In this document: one piece after another, positions 48,550 to 62,400 of the stretch
Layout of the letters: each line of letters opens with the position of its first letter
Position numbering within the stretch: position 1 is the first letter of the stretch
Source: Atriophallophorus winterbourni
Lineage: Eukaryota > Platyhelminthes > Trematoda > Plagiorchiida > Microphallidae
DNA: 64,000 nt
Direction of reading: 5' to 3'
Assembly: GCA_013407085.1 (NCBI GenBank)
Contig: JACCGJ010001780.1
Span: forward strand, 25,001-89,000
Program-made: the position numbers and the translations under genes
The notes under the pieces: model-generated
Database searches by the model: none
Seen by the model: the letters and a program-made list of their open reading frames with translations, nothing else
Told to the model about the DNA's origin: nothing

Positions 48550-51500
48550 GGCCGGGGCGGTTTGGGGATTAAGCTACCAATTAAAAAATGTTCCAATTAC
48601 ACGCGTCTCATATAGCCTCTTACAACCAAGTCCAGCTCCTCGCCAGCACGCGTGATCCTGTGTGACACGGCGGAACAGCTTCTACTGACAGGAGAAAGGG
48701 CGAAGGCGCTGACTGGCGCCTCAAAACCAGCATACTTCGGGCAGGTGGAGCTCGTAAGTCCGTGAAGGCAGTCAACCTAGGGAAAGGAATACCCTTATCG
48801 CAAACCTTCACTGCCTTGTGGCTGCATCCAATCATGGAATAGGTTGCAGGATTCAACCTCGAGGAAAATTCCGGAGCCGGAGTCCCGTTAGGCAGTCCGA
48901 AGTTTTATTCGACTTCGTCCTGTCAACTCCAGCGACAGCATAGTTGTCTGAACGTATCAGCCTAGCTGTTCCTTTGGTTCCGTTGGTGTCGTAGAGAGGG
49001 AGCACTTGCTGCATGGGCAACAGCTAGTTCTCCATATTGAACTGCCTATGCGTTCATCACAACGCACCAATGGAGAGGGCACTCCATTCCGCTTCTACGG
49101 CTAATAACACGGGAAGCAGCAGATACCGATTAAATGCGTAGAGCTCAGCGCCTAGGGCTGCTTCCGACTGTAGGAGAGACTTTCAGGTCTCACTGGACGG
49201 CTACCGTCCGCCTCAAGCTGGGCAGCACCCAGTCAATAAGGTGCCGTCATGTCACGGTCTGCTATCCTCATTGGGTGCATGGAGATTATGAATCAAACGA
49301 CAAGCAGACTGTATCTTTGCGCACCAGCGAAACGAAACAACAAAGGTCAGTTCCTTAACTGGGAACGTCCGGTCCATCCTTCTAGGATTTCATGACTACG
49401 TCTCGAATATCAGAGGCGTAAGAAAATCAGCTGTGATTATCAATGAGCTTAAGAGGCTGAATGTTGACGTGGCTGCTTCTCAAGAATCGCGATTTCCAGA
49501 CACTGGTATGCTAACAGAAAAACATTACACATTTTCGGAAAGAAACCGGTTCTGATGAGACTTGACTGCATGGAGTTGGGTTTTACCGTGCAAGACGACC
49601 TACTTAAAGCAGCAGTTTGAGGGAACGGATTTGGACTTTAAATCTGAAGTGCATTACTGGTACCATTACGTTGGTCAACGTTTATTTACTGACGCTCTTT
49701 GCGACCTGCTGAAAAAGACGGTTTTTATCATAACCTCACAACGGGTCGGGGCGGGGCCTTTGAATCGGCCGTGCTCAAATAACTTTATCTACGCATTTTT
49801 ATTTTTTTAAATCAACATGGAACCCTTTTGTTTTTTAAACTTTTTAACATATTTCTATGTAATCGGAGGACGTTATATGCCCCGCACGCTTTAAATGCTG
49901 TGCAATTTTTCAAAAATGGGTGATCTGCTCTACGCCGCTCAGAAAAATGGAAAAAAACTTGTGCATATGGATTTTTACAATTCGTCAACTTTCATCACAA
50001 CGCTTAATACTGGTGTAGACGAAATCGAAGCTTTTTTGGAATTTAATGTGACGGACAATCTCAAATTTTCCAACTAAACTTTAACTCTTCTGTCATATTC
50101 ATTATTCGCATTAAAAACTTATGTGATTAAATTAATTTGATTCGCTGAAAATTTGTATTAACGAATAAAGCCTTCTTCTTCTTTTCTAGTCTTCAAAAAC
50201 GAGCCACAAAGAAACTGTGTAATGGTATTGGGTGATTTCAATGCCAGAGTTGGTGCAAAATACGAGTTTTGGCAAAACTCTCTATAGATGTTCAGTGTAT
50301 GCTAAACCAATGCAAATGAACAAAGCCTTTTAGAAATGTGTAAACAGTTCTCTTTTTGTGTCAGTAACACTTTCTTTCAAACAATACCACAGCATAATGT
50401 CTCTTGGAAATATCTTCGCTCTAAGCATTGACATCAACTTGAACTTATTATTGTTAGGTGCACTAATATATGAAGCGTGCTCCTCACCAGATCATATCAA
50501 AGTGCGGACTGCGACACTGATCATTCACTGGTCTGTGCAAATCTGAAGCTTCCCCATACGAGATTTCACCTCACTAAATTGTCTGCTAAGCTCAGGATAG
50601 ACGTCACTCACATGTACGAACCAAATCTAGCTGCGCGATTTGCAAAGCCTTCACAGTCGATTTCAACAAGGCAACCCTACTCTAATCGGCTTCAGAAAAC
50701 TCATAATCAATAAAAAGCTGCAGATGCTGACTCCCACTTTCGGTTCGAAGAAAGCTCGAAGGATCAACTGGTTCGAAGCAAAAGCTTTTGTGATGACGGC
50801 TGTGTTAGATGAGATACAGTAAGCATTATTTAAGTATAAACGTATGCCAACAGATGAAAAACTTACGACTTCTAGGATCAGCTAGAAATAAGGTCCAAGC
50901 GACTGCAAGACGAGGTGAAAATGACTATTAGACTGAAATCAGCCCCAATATCCAAAACGCTGCCGATACTGCAAATTTTCACGGTATGTATGATGGGATG
51001 ATAGAGCCATTGTTCCAACCAAACTTAAAACGGCTCTCATTAGGTCTGTATATGGTAACCCGATTGTCAACAAAACTCGACAGATGGAAAGATGAGTAGA
51101 GCACTTCTCCTCTCTCTACACTAGAGACAGTACGGTTTCACCGCATGTACTTGAAATTGTCCAGCGGTTGCCGACCATTGAATATCTAGATAACCCCCTA
51201 CTCTTGATAAGATAAAAAGGGCAATAGACCACCTAGCGAATGGAAAGGCCCCTGGTGAGCTCAACAAATGCTGTAGAGCAGCATTATTAGAACCTGTTCA
51301 CCATTTGCGTCTTCAATGCTGGCAGGTGGAGTGTGTCCCACAAGTAATGTGAGACACAAAGATCATCACGCTATTTATGAATGAGGGTTATATAGGCGAC
51401 AGCAACAAATACAGAGGAATATCAATTCTGCATGTTGTAGGAAAATTGTTTGCTAAAGTATTACAGATCCGGCTACAAGTTTTAGCTGATAGAATTTATT

Positions 51501-52085
51501 CCGAATATCAATGTCGCTTTCGCAAGGGAAGATCAACGGTTGACATTATCTTCTCCCTCAGACAACATCAAGAAAAGTGTCGGGAACAGCGTATGTCATT
51601 ATATGCTGTTTTTATTGATTTAACGAAGGCATTCGACTAAGTCAGCAGGGAGCTCTTCTCAAAATGTTTGATTTAATAGGCTGCCCCTGAGGCTGCTCAA
51701 ACTCGTTATTTCGTTCCACTCTGTCATGAAGGGCTCAGTCCATTTTTCCGGATTCAGTTTAGAAGCCTTTAAAATTCGTCGTGGCGTAAAATAAGTACAT
51801 GTTTTTGTTTCCACGATGTTCGGCATTTTCATCGATTGGCTTGTGAAGCATGCTTTTAGGACTAGAACAGAAGGCATTTACCTATGCACGCGAAGTGATG
51901 GCAAGCTTTTCAACCTGAACCAGTTAACAGTACTAATCCAGGCACGGGATGTACTAATCCGTGACCTGCTGTTTGCCGACGATGCAGCCATTATTGCTCT
52001 CTCCAAAAACCTCCCGTCGCTAATGGACTGTTTTTCTTCGCCATGCAACGACTTCTGGCTAACAATCAGCATGAGCATCCCAAAG
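48550..52085 (+). mobile_element. RTE-like non-LTR retrotransposon with leader, interrupted
   Basis: Leader at 48550-49340 (its first ~350 bp shared with the ~550 bp repeats at 20880 and 63365). Endonuclease from about 49350 (TGNVRSILLGFHDYV, NELKRLNVDVAASQE), broken by an insertion at about 49590-50190, resuming with VLGDFNARVGAKYEF at 50223. RT from about 51380 (KYRGISILHVVGKLFAKVL, FRKGRSTVDIIFSLRQ, VFIDLTKAFD) to FADDAAIIAL at 51976. Stops and frameshifts throughout. The copy loses similarity after about 52080, so the 3' end is missing or replaced. Confidence 0.85.
49590..50190 (+). pseudogene. Insertion in the RTE endonuclease containing a thioredoxin-like pseudogene
   Basis: The insertion separates two halves of the endonuclease. 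Its frame at 49895-50077 (60 codons) reads LLYAAQKNGKKLVHMDFYNSS, then VDEIEAFLEFNVTDNLKF. These resemble the first strand (KLVVVDFYA) and the VDEIEALAEEFNVTAMPTF element of thioredoxins, with the CGPC active site and about 25 residues lost between them. AATAAA follows at 50165-50170. No introns are visible, so it may be a decayed retrocopy. Moderate confidence only. Confidence 0.42.
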
Positions 52086-53199
52086 TCCTTTGTATCAATA
52101 GAGCAAAACATGGTATCTGTGACATCTAGCTCAGGGAAGAAAGGCATAGTGCAGTCGATGCTTTCATGTGACGTTTTCCGTAAATCATGTGTGTGATACT
52201 GAGTTCAGAGTCGTGTATGGAATTACTCAACCGAGACTCTGTCACTGCAATCAAATCCCAAGACGCAAAGTTCGCACTCGAATAAAGTTTATTGAACTTG
52301 CCCAGCAAGCTCTGAGCATTGGTGTAACACCATTATAGAGATTTGATTAATATTTTAGATGAAGAACTAATAGTAGTGGATTTGCCGACTCAGAATTGGT
52401 CGGCTGCTCCAGTTTTTTGTCTCAGGTGCATTTGATTGGCTTCGCACCGAAGTCATCTAAGGAACAATAGTGTTTATGCATTTAATTTCGTATGCAGCCC
52501 GATTATGAATTTCAGGATGTGTGAATTTTCGGAATTGGTACCACGCCACGAGTATTCTATCATTCATCTCGTCTGTGCTGAATGTTGTTTTGAGAGGAGT
52601 AGGCTGTTGCGTTTCCTTTTCCGGTTTAAGGCGCATAACATGAGTCGTTAATCTCACCTTTAATCGTGAGATCTCTTGTAAAAATCTCCATTCACCACAC
52701 TCATGTTTTGCAGACGTTTACTGGATTCTTCTTCGTACGAACTGGGTATACCATGAACTATAAAAGCTCTGCGATTTATAGCCTCTTTTGCTAGTTCCGG
52801 ATTATTACGACAAATTTTTCGTTGTTTCCACGGAACGCCCCGAAATATTCGTACAGCCGATTTGTTTACAAATAAGAGGGATGAGGCGAGCAACTTATTT
52901 TTACAGTTTGGACGGACATTAGAACTACACGCAGTAAACTAGGTGCGTTCGCACGAGGTGAGTTCAGGGGTCTATATAATCTGATGAGCTACGCAGGTGG
53001 GGCAATGATGGCTAAGCTTCGGCGAAGGTCATTCCTTTGTTTCCTGTCATCTGCTTTAGCGATGGCGAAGTTGTTTCAATGAGATTATTACAAATTATCG
53101 TTAGATCTACAGTTTTTGTTTTTTGGGGAATTTTAGTGTTCAACCTTTTCGGTCTTAGCTTATGCACATCCTTCGATAATTTAACACATCCATTTACTT
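52086..53199. other. Unassigned stretch with minus-strand retroelement-like ORF
   Basis: The minus-strand frame 52660-52893 contains INRRAFIVHGIPSS, reminiscent of ORF1 of CR1/Jockey-type elements (RSVVVHGLPES). Nothing else is recognised, and the surrounding frames are broken. Confidence 0.4.
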
Positions 53200-55790
53200 C
53201 ACTACTGATCTGATTCACAGAATCATTGGTCCCTCCGAGATGTTCGAAGGAATTTTTGTCGATATCGTTCGATCAATATTCAAGCAGATAAACTGTGATC
53301 ACAGATCTGTCAGTAAGGTAGATCTATAAACTGTTTGATTTTGGTGGTTTGAATGCTCATAAAATTAATTAAGCTCCGCTAGATGATAGTTCTGTGTCAT
53401 TAGATCGGGACTTATTGGACACCGTAGTTAATTTGGGCCTCGTGCTGCATAATTTACATTCGACCAGAATAGGACCTACAAAGTGTGAGTCAATTTTTGA
53501 TTTGGTATTTACTCCATTGTCAACCGATGTTACGCAGCTTCTATGTGAAGCTCCATTACTTTGTAGTGACCATTCCACCTTGAGGTTCCTATGGAAAGGA
53601 ACAGTAGCTGGGTACCATATCCCTTTCTAGATTGAATTTTGGGAATGTAGGAGCGGATAATTTACATGATTATGCAACATCTCTAGATTGGTCTTTGGAT
53701 CAATTAGCTGACGTTTAAGATTTTAATGATGGTGATCCGTAAAATAAATGGACGGTTATTGAGGTGAATGTTCCGTTGTTAACGCGTCGACGTAAGGCAC
53801 AATTTCACACTTGGTTTGACAAGGAGCTTCGAAAACTCTTGTGGTAACGTCAAAGTCTGTGGTCGCTATTTGTGAGCTCGGGGGAAACCTCTAACCACGA
53901 CAATAATAGGCAATCCAGGAACCACTACACGGCTTTCAAACGCAGCAAACGTTTTCTGTACGAGCATCGATTGGTTGACGATTCTACTTATGCACCAAAA
54001 CGCGTATTCGCATATATTCGTAACCGCAAAAGGCTTCGCTATGTATACTTAATCTGACGGCTAATAGTTGGGTCGACGTTGCTGAGGATGGATTGAAAGC
54101 TGAAGCCCTGACTGAGCAAAATGCCTCCGTATACTGCCTTGATGTCATTGATCCATTTTATGTTATTAACAACAAAGAAATCCTTTCTGATCTTCATGTA
54201 GATTTACAGATGGTTAGTTTTCTGTTGGAACAGGTATACACACAAAATGCGCCAGGACCAGGCGACATTCAACCATTGGTTTTACAAGTGGTCTCACATG
54301 CCTTTTGGGATCCGCTGGCTAGGTTGTTTAAAAATCTGTAATATTAGGGTCCTTGCTACATGAATTAAAATATCGTATTATAAAAGCGATGTTTAAGGAT
54401 GAGACCATATTTGTCCTGCAAATTACAAGCCGGTCTAACTGACTTATGTGATCACAATACTTTTAGGGAATTTAAAAATTTCTTTTACAGGGTGGGCGTT
54501 GGTGTCCACAACAATATAGATTCGCCAAAGATCGCTCATACTTAAGTAACTTGCTTCTGGCACGAAATAGCGGATGTGTTTTAACTTATTCCTGTCAACC
54601 GGTTGATATTGCTTTTATCGTTTAAAGTACCGTGTTCCACCATGTGCCCTTCAGCCGATTGCTTATAAATCTGAAGGGTCAAGTTTTATAGGGTTTCTTC
54701 TGAAGTGGATCGAGGCATTCATTTCAAGGCGGTTAAACTGTGTAGAGGTGAATTACGTTTTGTCTTCAGAGGTGTTTTTAAAGCTCAGGTGGGCTACTGG
54801 GATCTGTTCTTGGACCATTGTTGTTCAAGATTTCCGTGAGCGACATTCCAAACGCGGTTACCATTGATTGTACATTATTCGCGAATGATCTAAAACTGTA
54901 AGCCACTGTCAGTTACTTCGATGGCCACGAGAGATAGCAATGAGCATTTGCTGACCTAGTCAAATTGACAAATCGCTAGTTCTGCCTATAAATTGGGACA
55001 AGTCAGTCATTCGCATAGGCTCCGGTGACGTGGCTGGAAAATACTTTATGGAAAGCAAGCCTATTACAGCGGTGACAGTCGTAAAAGACTTAGGAAATCT
55101 GGTTATTGATTCCTCGAAGTCGAAGGCAGACACTTATTGGAAAATTGGTTGCGCAACCAGGATGCTCTGGGCCATTCGGCTTTCATACGCAGTCATAACC
55201 CCACATATTCTTCAGGTCACCCGTCAGTTATGGTAGAATATGGTCTACTCGTTGAATTTCCTCAGTCTAAAGGCGAACGTGACTAATTAGTGACCTTAAA
55301 AAGGAGGGGGACTTATATGGTGCCTGGTTTGCGCCACCACGCGTTAGAGAATAGAGGGAGCTTTCTAAAACTCTACCCAATAGAACTTCAAAGAAAAAGG
55401 TGTGATATTCTCCTAACACGCCGCATCCTTTACAGTTAATATGGGGACGAGTTACTCCGGTTCTTCCAATTAGTAGGTGTATCGGGTATAGGGGACATTA
55501 CCTTGAGTTGCAGAATCCGAGTAATCCGAGTACGTCATACACGAGGGTGGTGAAAACTTGGAAATCTCCGCCGAATGAACTCCTGATTTTACCATCTTAA
55601 CAGGTATTCAAAACCGTGTAAATCGATATTTAATGAGACGGATGGACCTGATCCCCGGATTGATGTAGTGGTGATCCTATACTCTCAGGACTGGCCTTGT
55701 AAGCACAATATTAATGATTTGAAGAGGCTCAAATGGGAATGTATCCCTTCCGCTTTCGATGTAGAAGAAGAAAAAGAAGGAAATTTCTGC
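53200..55790 (+). mobile_element. Decayed CR1-like retrotransposon (endonuclease to RT thumb)
   Basis: Broken frames in collinear order: the GDFN..HKIN segment decayed at about 53350, then DTVVNLGLVLHNLHSTRI and SDHSTLRFLW at 53400-53620 (endonuclease end). RNHYTAFKRSKRFLYEHR follows at 53900 (linker), then NAPGPGDIQPLVLQ at 54250 (RT fingers), and VTVVKDLGNLVI with KIGCATRMLWAI at 55080-55160 (thumb). Ends near a GAAGAAGAAAAAGAAGG stretch. Many stops; long dead. Confidence 0.75.
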
Positions 55791-56384
55791 AATGAATCAG
55801 TATGAATCGAAAGGGTTCGTGTAAACAAGTATATATAATGATAATCCATAAATCAAAAATGTCAATATTTGCACCTTAAAACAAAAAATGAATGGCTTTA
55901 TTATTTACATTGAATTAACCAAAGGATTGTCACCGTCTACTCGAATAAAGGAAATGTTTTGCAATTGGGAGATTACAATACATCACGATTTCCATTATAT
56001 TTTTTGAATGTTCTTGTTTTTTTAAGTTGAAGTAATAATTTTCGGAAGCCCCGCAATGTTCAAAATTGTTTTCATCTTCGTTGTCGGAATTTTTTGCAAT
56101 AATTTTAGTTGCTGTAAATTGATTTGGTTTCATTCGGATTGATCTATTCCAATCTACTTCTGCTTGCGTTTAAAATGATACAATGGTTTACTTTATGATT
56201 GTTCTAAATGCTAGTTTCTGCTTGCATGTACGTGTGCATTTTTCAATTATCGAGTTTAGGTAATGGAATAGGCTTTCAGATGATATATTAAATCCATAAA
56301 CATGTTAATATTTTGTAGGTAAATGGGCCCATGTGAAAACGTTATCAAATTTTATAATTAAAATCTAAATTAAGAATTTGTTCA
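55791..56384. other. AT-rich spacer
   Basis: No recognised feature. Confidence 0.45.
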
Positions 56385-57470
56385 CTCATTTTCTTCCTCG
56401 GTTTTCTTAATAGGTAACCTCTCACCGTTCTCGTAACAAATGTACCTCAGTTTTCAGCTACTCGAAAGCAAAATTATGTAGATCGAAAGGCTCAATTATT
56501 CAATACCACATTGCTAGATTCTCATTCGCAATCATAGAAGTAATACTGACCACCCGAGTTCCTTTTAACCACCTCCAGCCATGCTCATCTTGTAATTGCT
56601 TGGTGTTGTACTCTAATAATTTCAAGATCATCACTAAATGTCCGATACAAATATTTTTCTGTCAAATTATTTCCCTTAATGTTTTCGTAATTTTGCATTT
56701 GTAACTCGATGTGCGCTAGCTGTGTACCGCGAATCGTTGAGTTCTCTTTAGCATATGTTAGATACGTTATTGTGAAGCCTTCTGAAACTTTTAGTAATTG
56801 GTATTTACTCCTTACTTTAGCAAAAATAGACATTCATTTTCGTTCGTGTGATTTTTCCTAAACCATTTGCCCGGCGATTTAAATTTCGTTGCCACGCTTC
56901 AGTGAAACATAGAAATTGGTAAAAGAATGGGCAATTTTTGACTTGGATTTCACGTTTTAATATTTGTACAGTCTGGCTGATTTTCGCTTTTTGGTTTAAA
57001 ATTCTTCGATTCACATATGATACGCCATCACTGCTTATCCTATTGAAATCCCGCGGACACATTCCGTTCGATTAAACTCGATTTCGCAACCATAAAGAAG
57101 CGTAGTACGCAGGACTGCGCCCTTTTGTGTGGGGATACATTTGTTGTCGCCACTGATGGTGAATGTTAGCAAGCGCAACATCCGCTTTGCGCACACGCTG
57201 AGATTTTTCCTCGACACAACAGACAGCTGGGTGATAACTCCTGAGGTCAAATAAGCTATCGACTAGTTCTAGATTGACATCATTGACAAATTTTCGAGAG
57301 AACAGGACGTCTTTGATAAGCGTTGTACGCTTGTTAGTTGGAAAGCACATGCCATACCTTGAAGCTTCCTGTGCCAGGCAGTCCAGGGTCATCTCTCCGA
57401 ACTGCGATGTCGTCTGCGTACTCTAGATCGTTAGCCCTCTCACCTAGCCTGTTGATGCATCATCTTTACC
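56385..57470 (-). mobile_element. RTE/SR2-like reverse-transcriptase remnant, antisense
   Basis: From 57470 on the minus strand: GERANDLEYADDIAV (catalytic YADD), then across frameshifts SRTSR, CACQHSPSV, LWSRNRV-like ends, and a decayed tail to about 56390. The adjacent minus frames 56585-57392 are pieces of the same element. A different family from the FADD-type RTE at 46.7-52 kb. Confidence 0.6.
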
Positions 57471-59436
57471 AAGGCTTGTGTATGTATAACAAAACATACA
57501 TAAAATAACCATTAAAATCTACTGCATTTATGTGTAACTCAAGTACGGCCAAGCAAATATATCTACCGCTCTATTTTAATTCACAAGAAAATTTTCCCGA
57601 AACTTTTGATTATTCATTTATGATATCTTTGATAGACCAACTGTCTTTGCTAAATTGCTTGCATTTGGAGGTACTGGTATTACGAACCTAACGCTATGAA
57701 TTATCAAAATGGCTGATGTTTGCTCCCTGAAATGCTTAGGAAACGTTTTAAGTTTACTTCCTCTCTGCGTAACATATCGCACCTCATTCACTGACCATGT
57801 TAGATACTGAAATAAATAACCCCTTGACGTGCCTTTCTGCGATAAAGATGCTCATGGCGACACTGTGCTTAGTGGGAAATGTTTGTATGCCTGACTTTTT
57901 TTTACAGAATATATGTCTAACTTGTAGTTGGAAGCGTTAGTTATCATTGCTGTAAAGGTAGCTTGTTGTGTGTATCATTTAAAAATTGCTAAATCACATG
58001 TTTCTTCATACGCTTTCAGCAATTATTTTTCTACTTTGATTAACCACCTATGCTCAGGTTACAAGCCACCACAAAATTAAATATAAATCGATTTTAACCA
58101 TTGATATGCATCGCTTTCCTCCACAAATCGATTCAGAGTCCGAGTTGGGGGCAACGTTTTCGCGAAGTACAATTTAGATCACCGCTGTTTGCGATTGTCT
58201 GCGTGATTACCGTTTAGTGGATGACACCAGCGTCTTATCTTCCTCGATATGATTAGTAAAGCTCTAGTTATTTCGATTTTGTAGAATGGTCAATTGCCTT
58301 TAACTTCGAGTATTATAGTGCCTTCAATCCGCTGCAAGAGAGTAACATTAAAGTTTAGCTGATCGACTTCATCGTTGATGACAAGCAATTTCCTGGTTAT
58401 TTGAAATGAGGCCCCAAAGGATTTACCGAAAGTTTACCGTTTCTCTATTTCAGAGCTGATCTCTATTTTAGCAGCTTTTTATGTGTGCAGAAAAATAGTG
58501 CCTACTCTTTTAATAATTCCCAACACACATGTATAACCGATACAGTAACTGACTGTCTAGGTGCTACCAGTTGAAGGTTTCCATCCATTGGGATTTAAAA
58601 ACATCTCTCATTAACAAAAAATATCCTCATGCGTTGAGCTACACACTGCTTGAGTCATTAGGTTTAACCAGTGTTTATGTTGTGACATACAATGGCGCAA
58701 TCTAATAAAAAGAGCTATCTCTTTCTCGTGCAGCCATGGCGTTTTGTGAATCAAAGGCGCAGCTACGCGTTCTCTGGTTATGGATATTGTTGCAATAAAG
58801 TCGATAGAAATTTGAATACAAATGCGAACGTTCTTAATTGTGTACTTTATTTTTATAACGTAAATGTGCTATTATGCAGCGCTTTGCGGTACTCATGTAA
58901 TGCCTCATACATGAATTGCAACCAAGAAGTAGCTTTCTTGGCCCGGCAATCTGATACTATTTCCAGCAATTTACTTGAGGTTCTATGGCGTGGTACAAAT
59001 TTTTAATCCACTCTTTGATAAGTTTTGCCCTACCAACCTGTTCAATCACACGTGCCCACACAGATGTCGACGGGGTTGAATCCATAGATTTAAAATCTCC
59101 ATTTCCACGCATTTCGAAATTTGTTTGACGTTTCTCGTGTGACTAGCACGATATCAGTCGCGGGCTGTTTGTGTGTGATGAAAATTCACATTTTTGGTCA
59201 TGCCCATTGGTTTAACCACATCTACATCTATGTGGGTACATGCGATTGAACAAATTAGTCGTGCAAACCTTTTCCAACAGTGGCTTACAAGTTTATACCT
59301 TGTTTCTCATACTTTCAGTTTTTTTCTTTTTAATTCATAAATCTAATTAATTTATTACAGCGTCCATTTTCGCTTATTTTCTCCTAATATAATGTTTGGT
59401 CGGCGATAGTCCGTTTGTATAAACCTATCTTCCGGA
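57471..59436. other. Intergenic, no gene recognised
   Basis: A 104-codon frame starting ATG at 58692 is not recognised and looks unlike coding sequence. A splice acceptor (TTTATTACAG, ending at 59360) lies 76 nt before the next gene's ATG. Confidence 0.4.
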
Positions 59437-62400
59437 ATGAGTCCTGAACATCAATCTCCCTTGAAGTAGGTGAACTAATTCTAAAATTGTTTACCAAAGT
59501 CTAAAAAATTTACAATTTCTCACTCCGCATTTACCGAAACTTGAAGAAGATTTGCAATCTTTGCTGTTTGAAATTGATCAGCTGATCGAGAAAAAGAAAA
59601 ACGATTGGAAGAAAGATTTTGCATCTATAAAATCACAAATATCAGAAAATGGAGATGTATCTGAACCTTGCAAAGATAAAAATCGCATGGTATTGTCTAG
59701 ATAATACAATATTATTTTTTTCCAGTCCAGTGCTTTTCATTTAATTCCACGCCCCGGATTTCCAAAAAATTATGATGTGGACCAATTAAGCCACCTCAAG
59801 TGTACCATTGAATGGATGCGTCGCAATTATGAATCGTTGAAATCTGCCTACGACAAACAAATTGCCGCCGAGAAAGAGAAAAGTCGCCAGGCCTTGCAAA
59901 AATTTGAAAAAGATAACCGAACGCTTTTATTGGAGTTAAAAAGTTTGAGGTAGGAATTAAATTATTAATTTGTGTCCTCGTGTTCTTCCCATTCCCCGCT
60001 GATTTGCGTCTTTTTCATGTGTTTATGATCACCGGCTTCTCTGGTTCGTCATCAATTGTGAATAAGACGTCACCGCCGGATTGTATTGTTGTGCAATACA
60101 TTTTCTTATTACGCTGCGACACCCAACTTACACCTTTGATTCTATGCCAGCATTTAGTATCATGTTTATCTTCTCCTACTACTACTCGTCAACTAGGAAG
60201 TTATAAAAGCAAATTTCTATCTCACAGATGAGAGAATGCACACAAACAAATTTTTAGGTGCAGGGGAAACAAAACTTAACTTTTTTTATGGAGATAGTCC
60301 AAATATAGCCTCTGATCACCTTTATATACGTTTCCTCATTACCCACCCTTTCACGTGAAATGCGGAATAAGTGCGGGTGAAACGAGATGGTAGTTTAACT
60401 CATTAATTATCACGAGTCCACTTGATCGCAACATTCACTCAAACATTCCAAACGATACTAGTTGATATCAAACACTTGTTTAGTGCATGATTTCCTGTTG
60501 TGATAGGTGATTTAACCCTAAAAACTGTATTTGTCACAACCTTACTCTGTTACTTTTTCGTGTTAGATGTAATTCCGTTCTGCATATGTGTCGTATTTGT
60601 GACTGTCGATACCAGGGTGTAGCTAAGTGTTTTTGTTTTCAGTCAGTATGGTTTCTACATATTTCCTTTCATCTTTATCCATTGGAATCTACTGTCACGC
60701 GCCAGACCGGCGTGGCACAGTTGTTATGACGTTCAACTTTCAATCAGACGGTCTAGATCTGGATCCCACCCGGTTGTATATTTCCTTACGACCTATTTCC
60801 TTTCACTATCATTTCCTTTTCTTTTTTCTTCCTCATATCTGTCTAGGCCTGGGCAACCTGACAGTAACTTAGCCCACGTGCAGTCTCTGACTGTGCGGCA
60901 CTTGGCCTGGATCAAGCTTGTGCTTCCATACCATATGTGTGATCAACTCAGGTCTCCACGATACCCAGGTGTCAATGGATATCAATATTAGTTTGGAACC
61001 TAACCAGGGCAGCTTAAAACTCTGTCCAGTGTGTGAAATCATATTACCTGTAGCACATTTTGCTAAAGCACCGACCCGTGCCACTATTTCGTGGAATACT
61101 ATTGATCAATTAGTAAAACAGGTAATTGTTGTCCGTTGAATAAGACGATAATATCGCCAGGTCTTTGGTAACTTGATGCTGTTAATCCCGTGCCATTATC
61201 ATATAAGGCAGTGTTAGATCAACAGTACATGAACGCCGTGTAGTTATGAAAAAATCTCAGGAAGTAGAAAACGGTCTCAAAAGTCTAAGGAAATTATAGG
61301 AGGCCAAAAAACACCAGGTCTTCGAAATCAAGAAAGAATGTTGTCATAGATTGCATATAAGTATGATGTTCTAAAGTTTGTCGGGTGCAAATTTCCGATC
61401 GATACATCTGTTACCGTGAAAGAAAACTGCTTGCTACTGGCAAATCCTTTATTTCAAGCTAGGAATACCTGACGAAATCATGTTTAATTAATTGGTTCAT
61501 ATTAAAAAATATATAACTTCAATATTTTTATTACGTGACAAAACTTCTAACGATCGCAAATCTTTTGTAATGATTGCTGTAAAATCACAGGTTGAGGGTA
61601 GAAAATAAGGGAAAAATATAAGAGAAGGCCAATCTAGAAAAAATTTGGGGCTAATTATGATAGAATGAAAACGAAATTTGTAGGAAAATATAAAGAATAC
61701 ATACAATGAGTACATAAACAAGAAATAAAAACCATAACATGTACCGTAGTAAACTGGTTAGTCTACGTGCGCATCTATCGATTTTCCATTGCCTCTATTC
61801 GTTGTCCATCCTGGTGTGAGTAGCTCTAATGGCATCTAAAGGACATTGCTCACTAGAACTGAATGGTTCATGGAATTAATTTCGCATGACGTTAATATAC
61901 AGTATTTTCTGGATTATGCTTACGTTCAACGCGGTTTTTAATTTAGCCGCGTTGATATCGTTGTCCAGCGTCAATGGTTTCCTGGACCGATTTTGTTAAC
62001 GACGTGGATATTTTACAACTTGCATAAGCAAACGTTTTGTATTCTATACCACTGCACAACCCGAAACATAGTAAAACTTCTTGCGCTCTCTCCACCGACT
62101 GGTTTACGACTTTTGCTTCGTATATCCTGCGCGCGCATCTAGGCTAATTTCTCATAATCTTCTTAATTTAATCTCAAAAAGTACGCCAGATAATGCCTTT
62201 CACCGGTTTAAGTATTTACTCCGCTTTTGCCCGGTACTTAGGAACAGTCGTTATATTAATTTCTAGTTTATTAAGTTTGTTTCAATCCATGGCAGACACG
62301 TCCTGCTGTTTCCACTGCAATCTTTTGCAAACTTGTTTGCCCACGGTCGTGCCTAGTAATTTTACTTTTTGATTTCTGTCTGTGTATCAGTCATTCAATT

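Noticed and set aside
58692..59006. 104-codon ATG frame as a gene
   Set aside because: Low-information Asn/Cys/Tyr-rich product, no motif, no splice context, not recognised.
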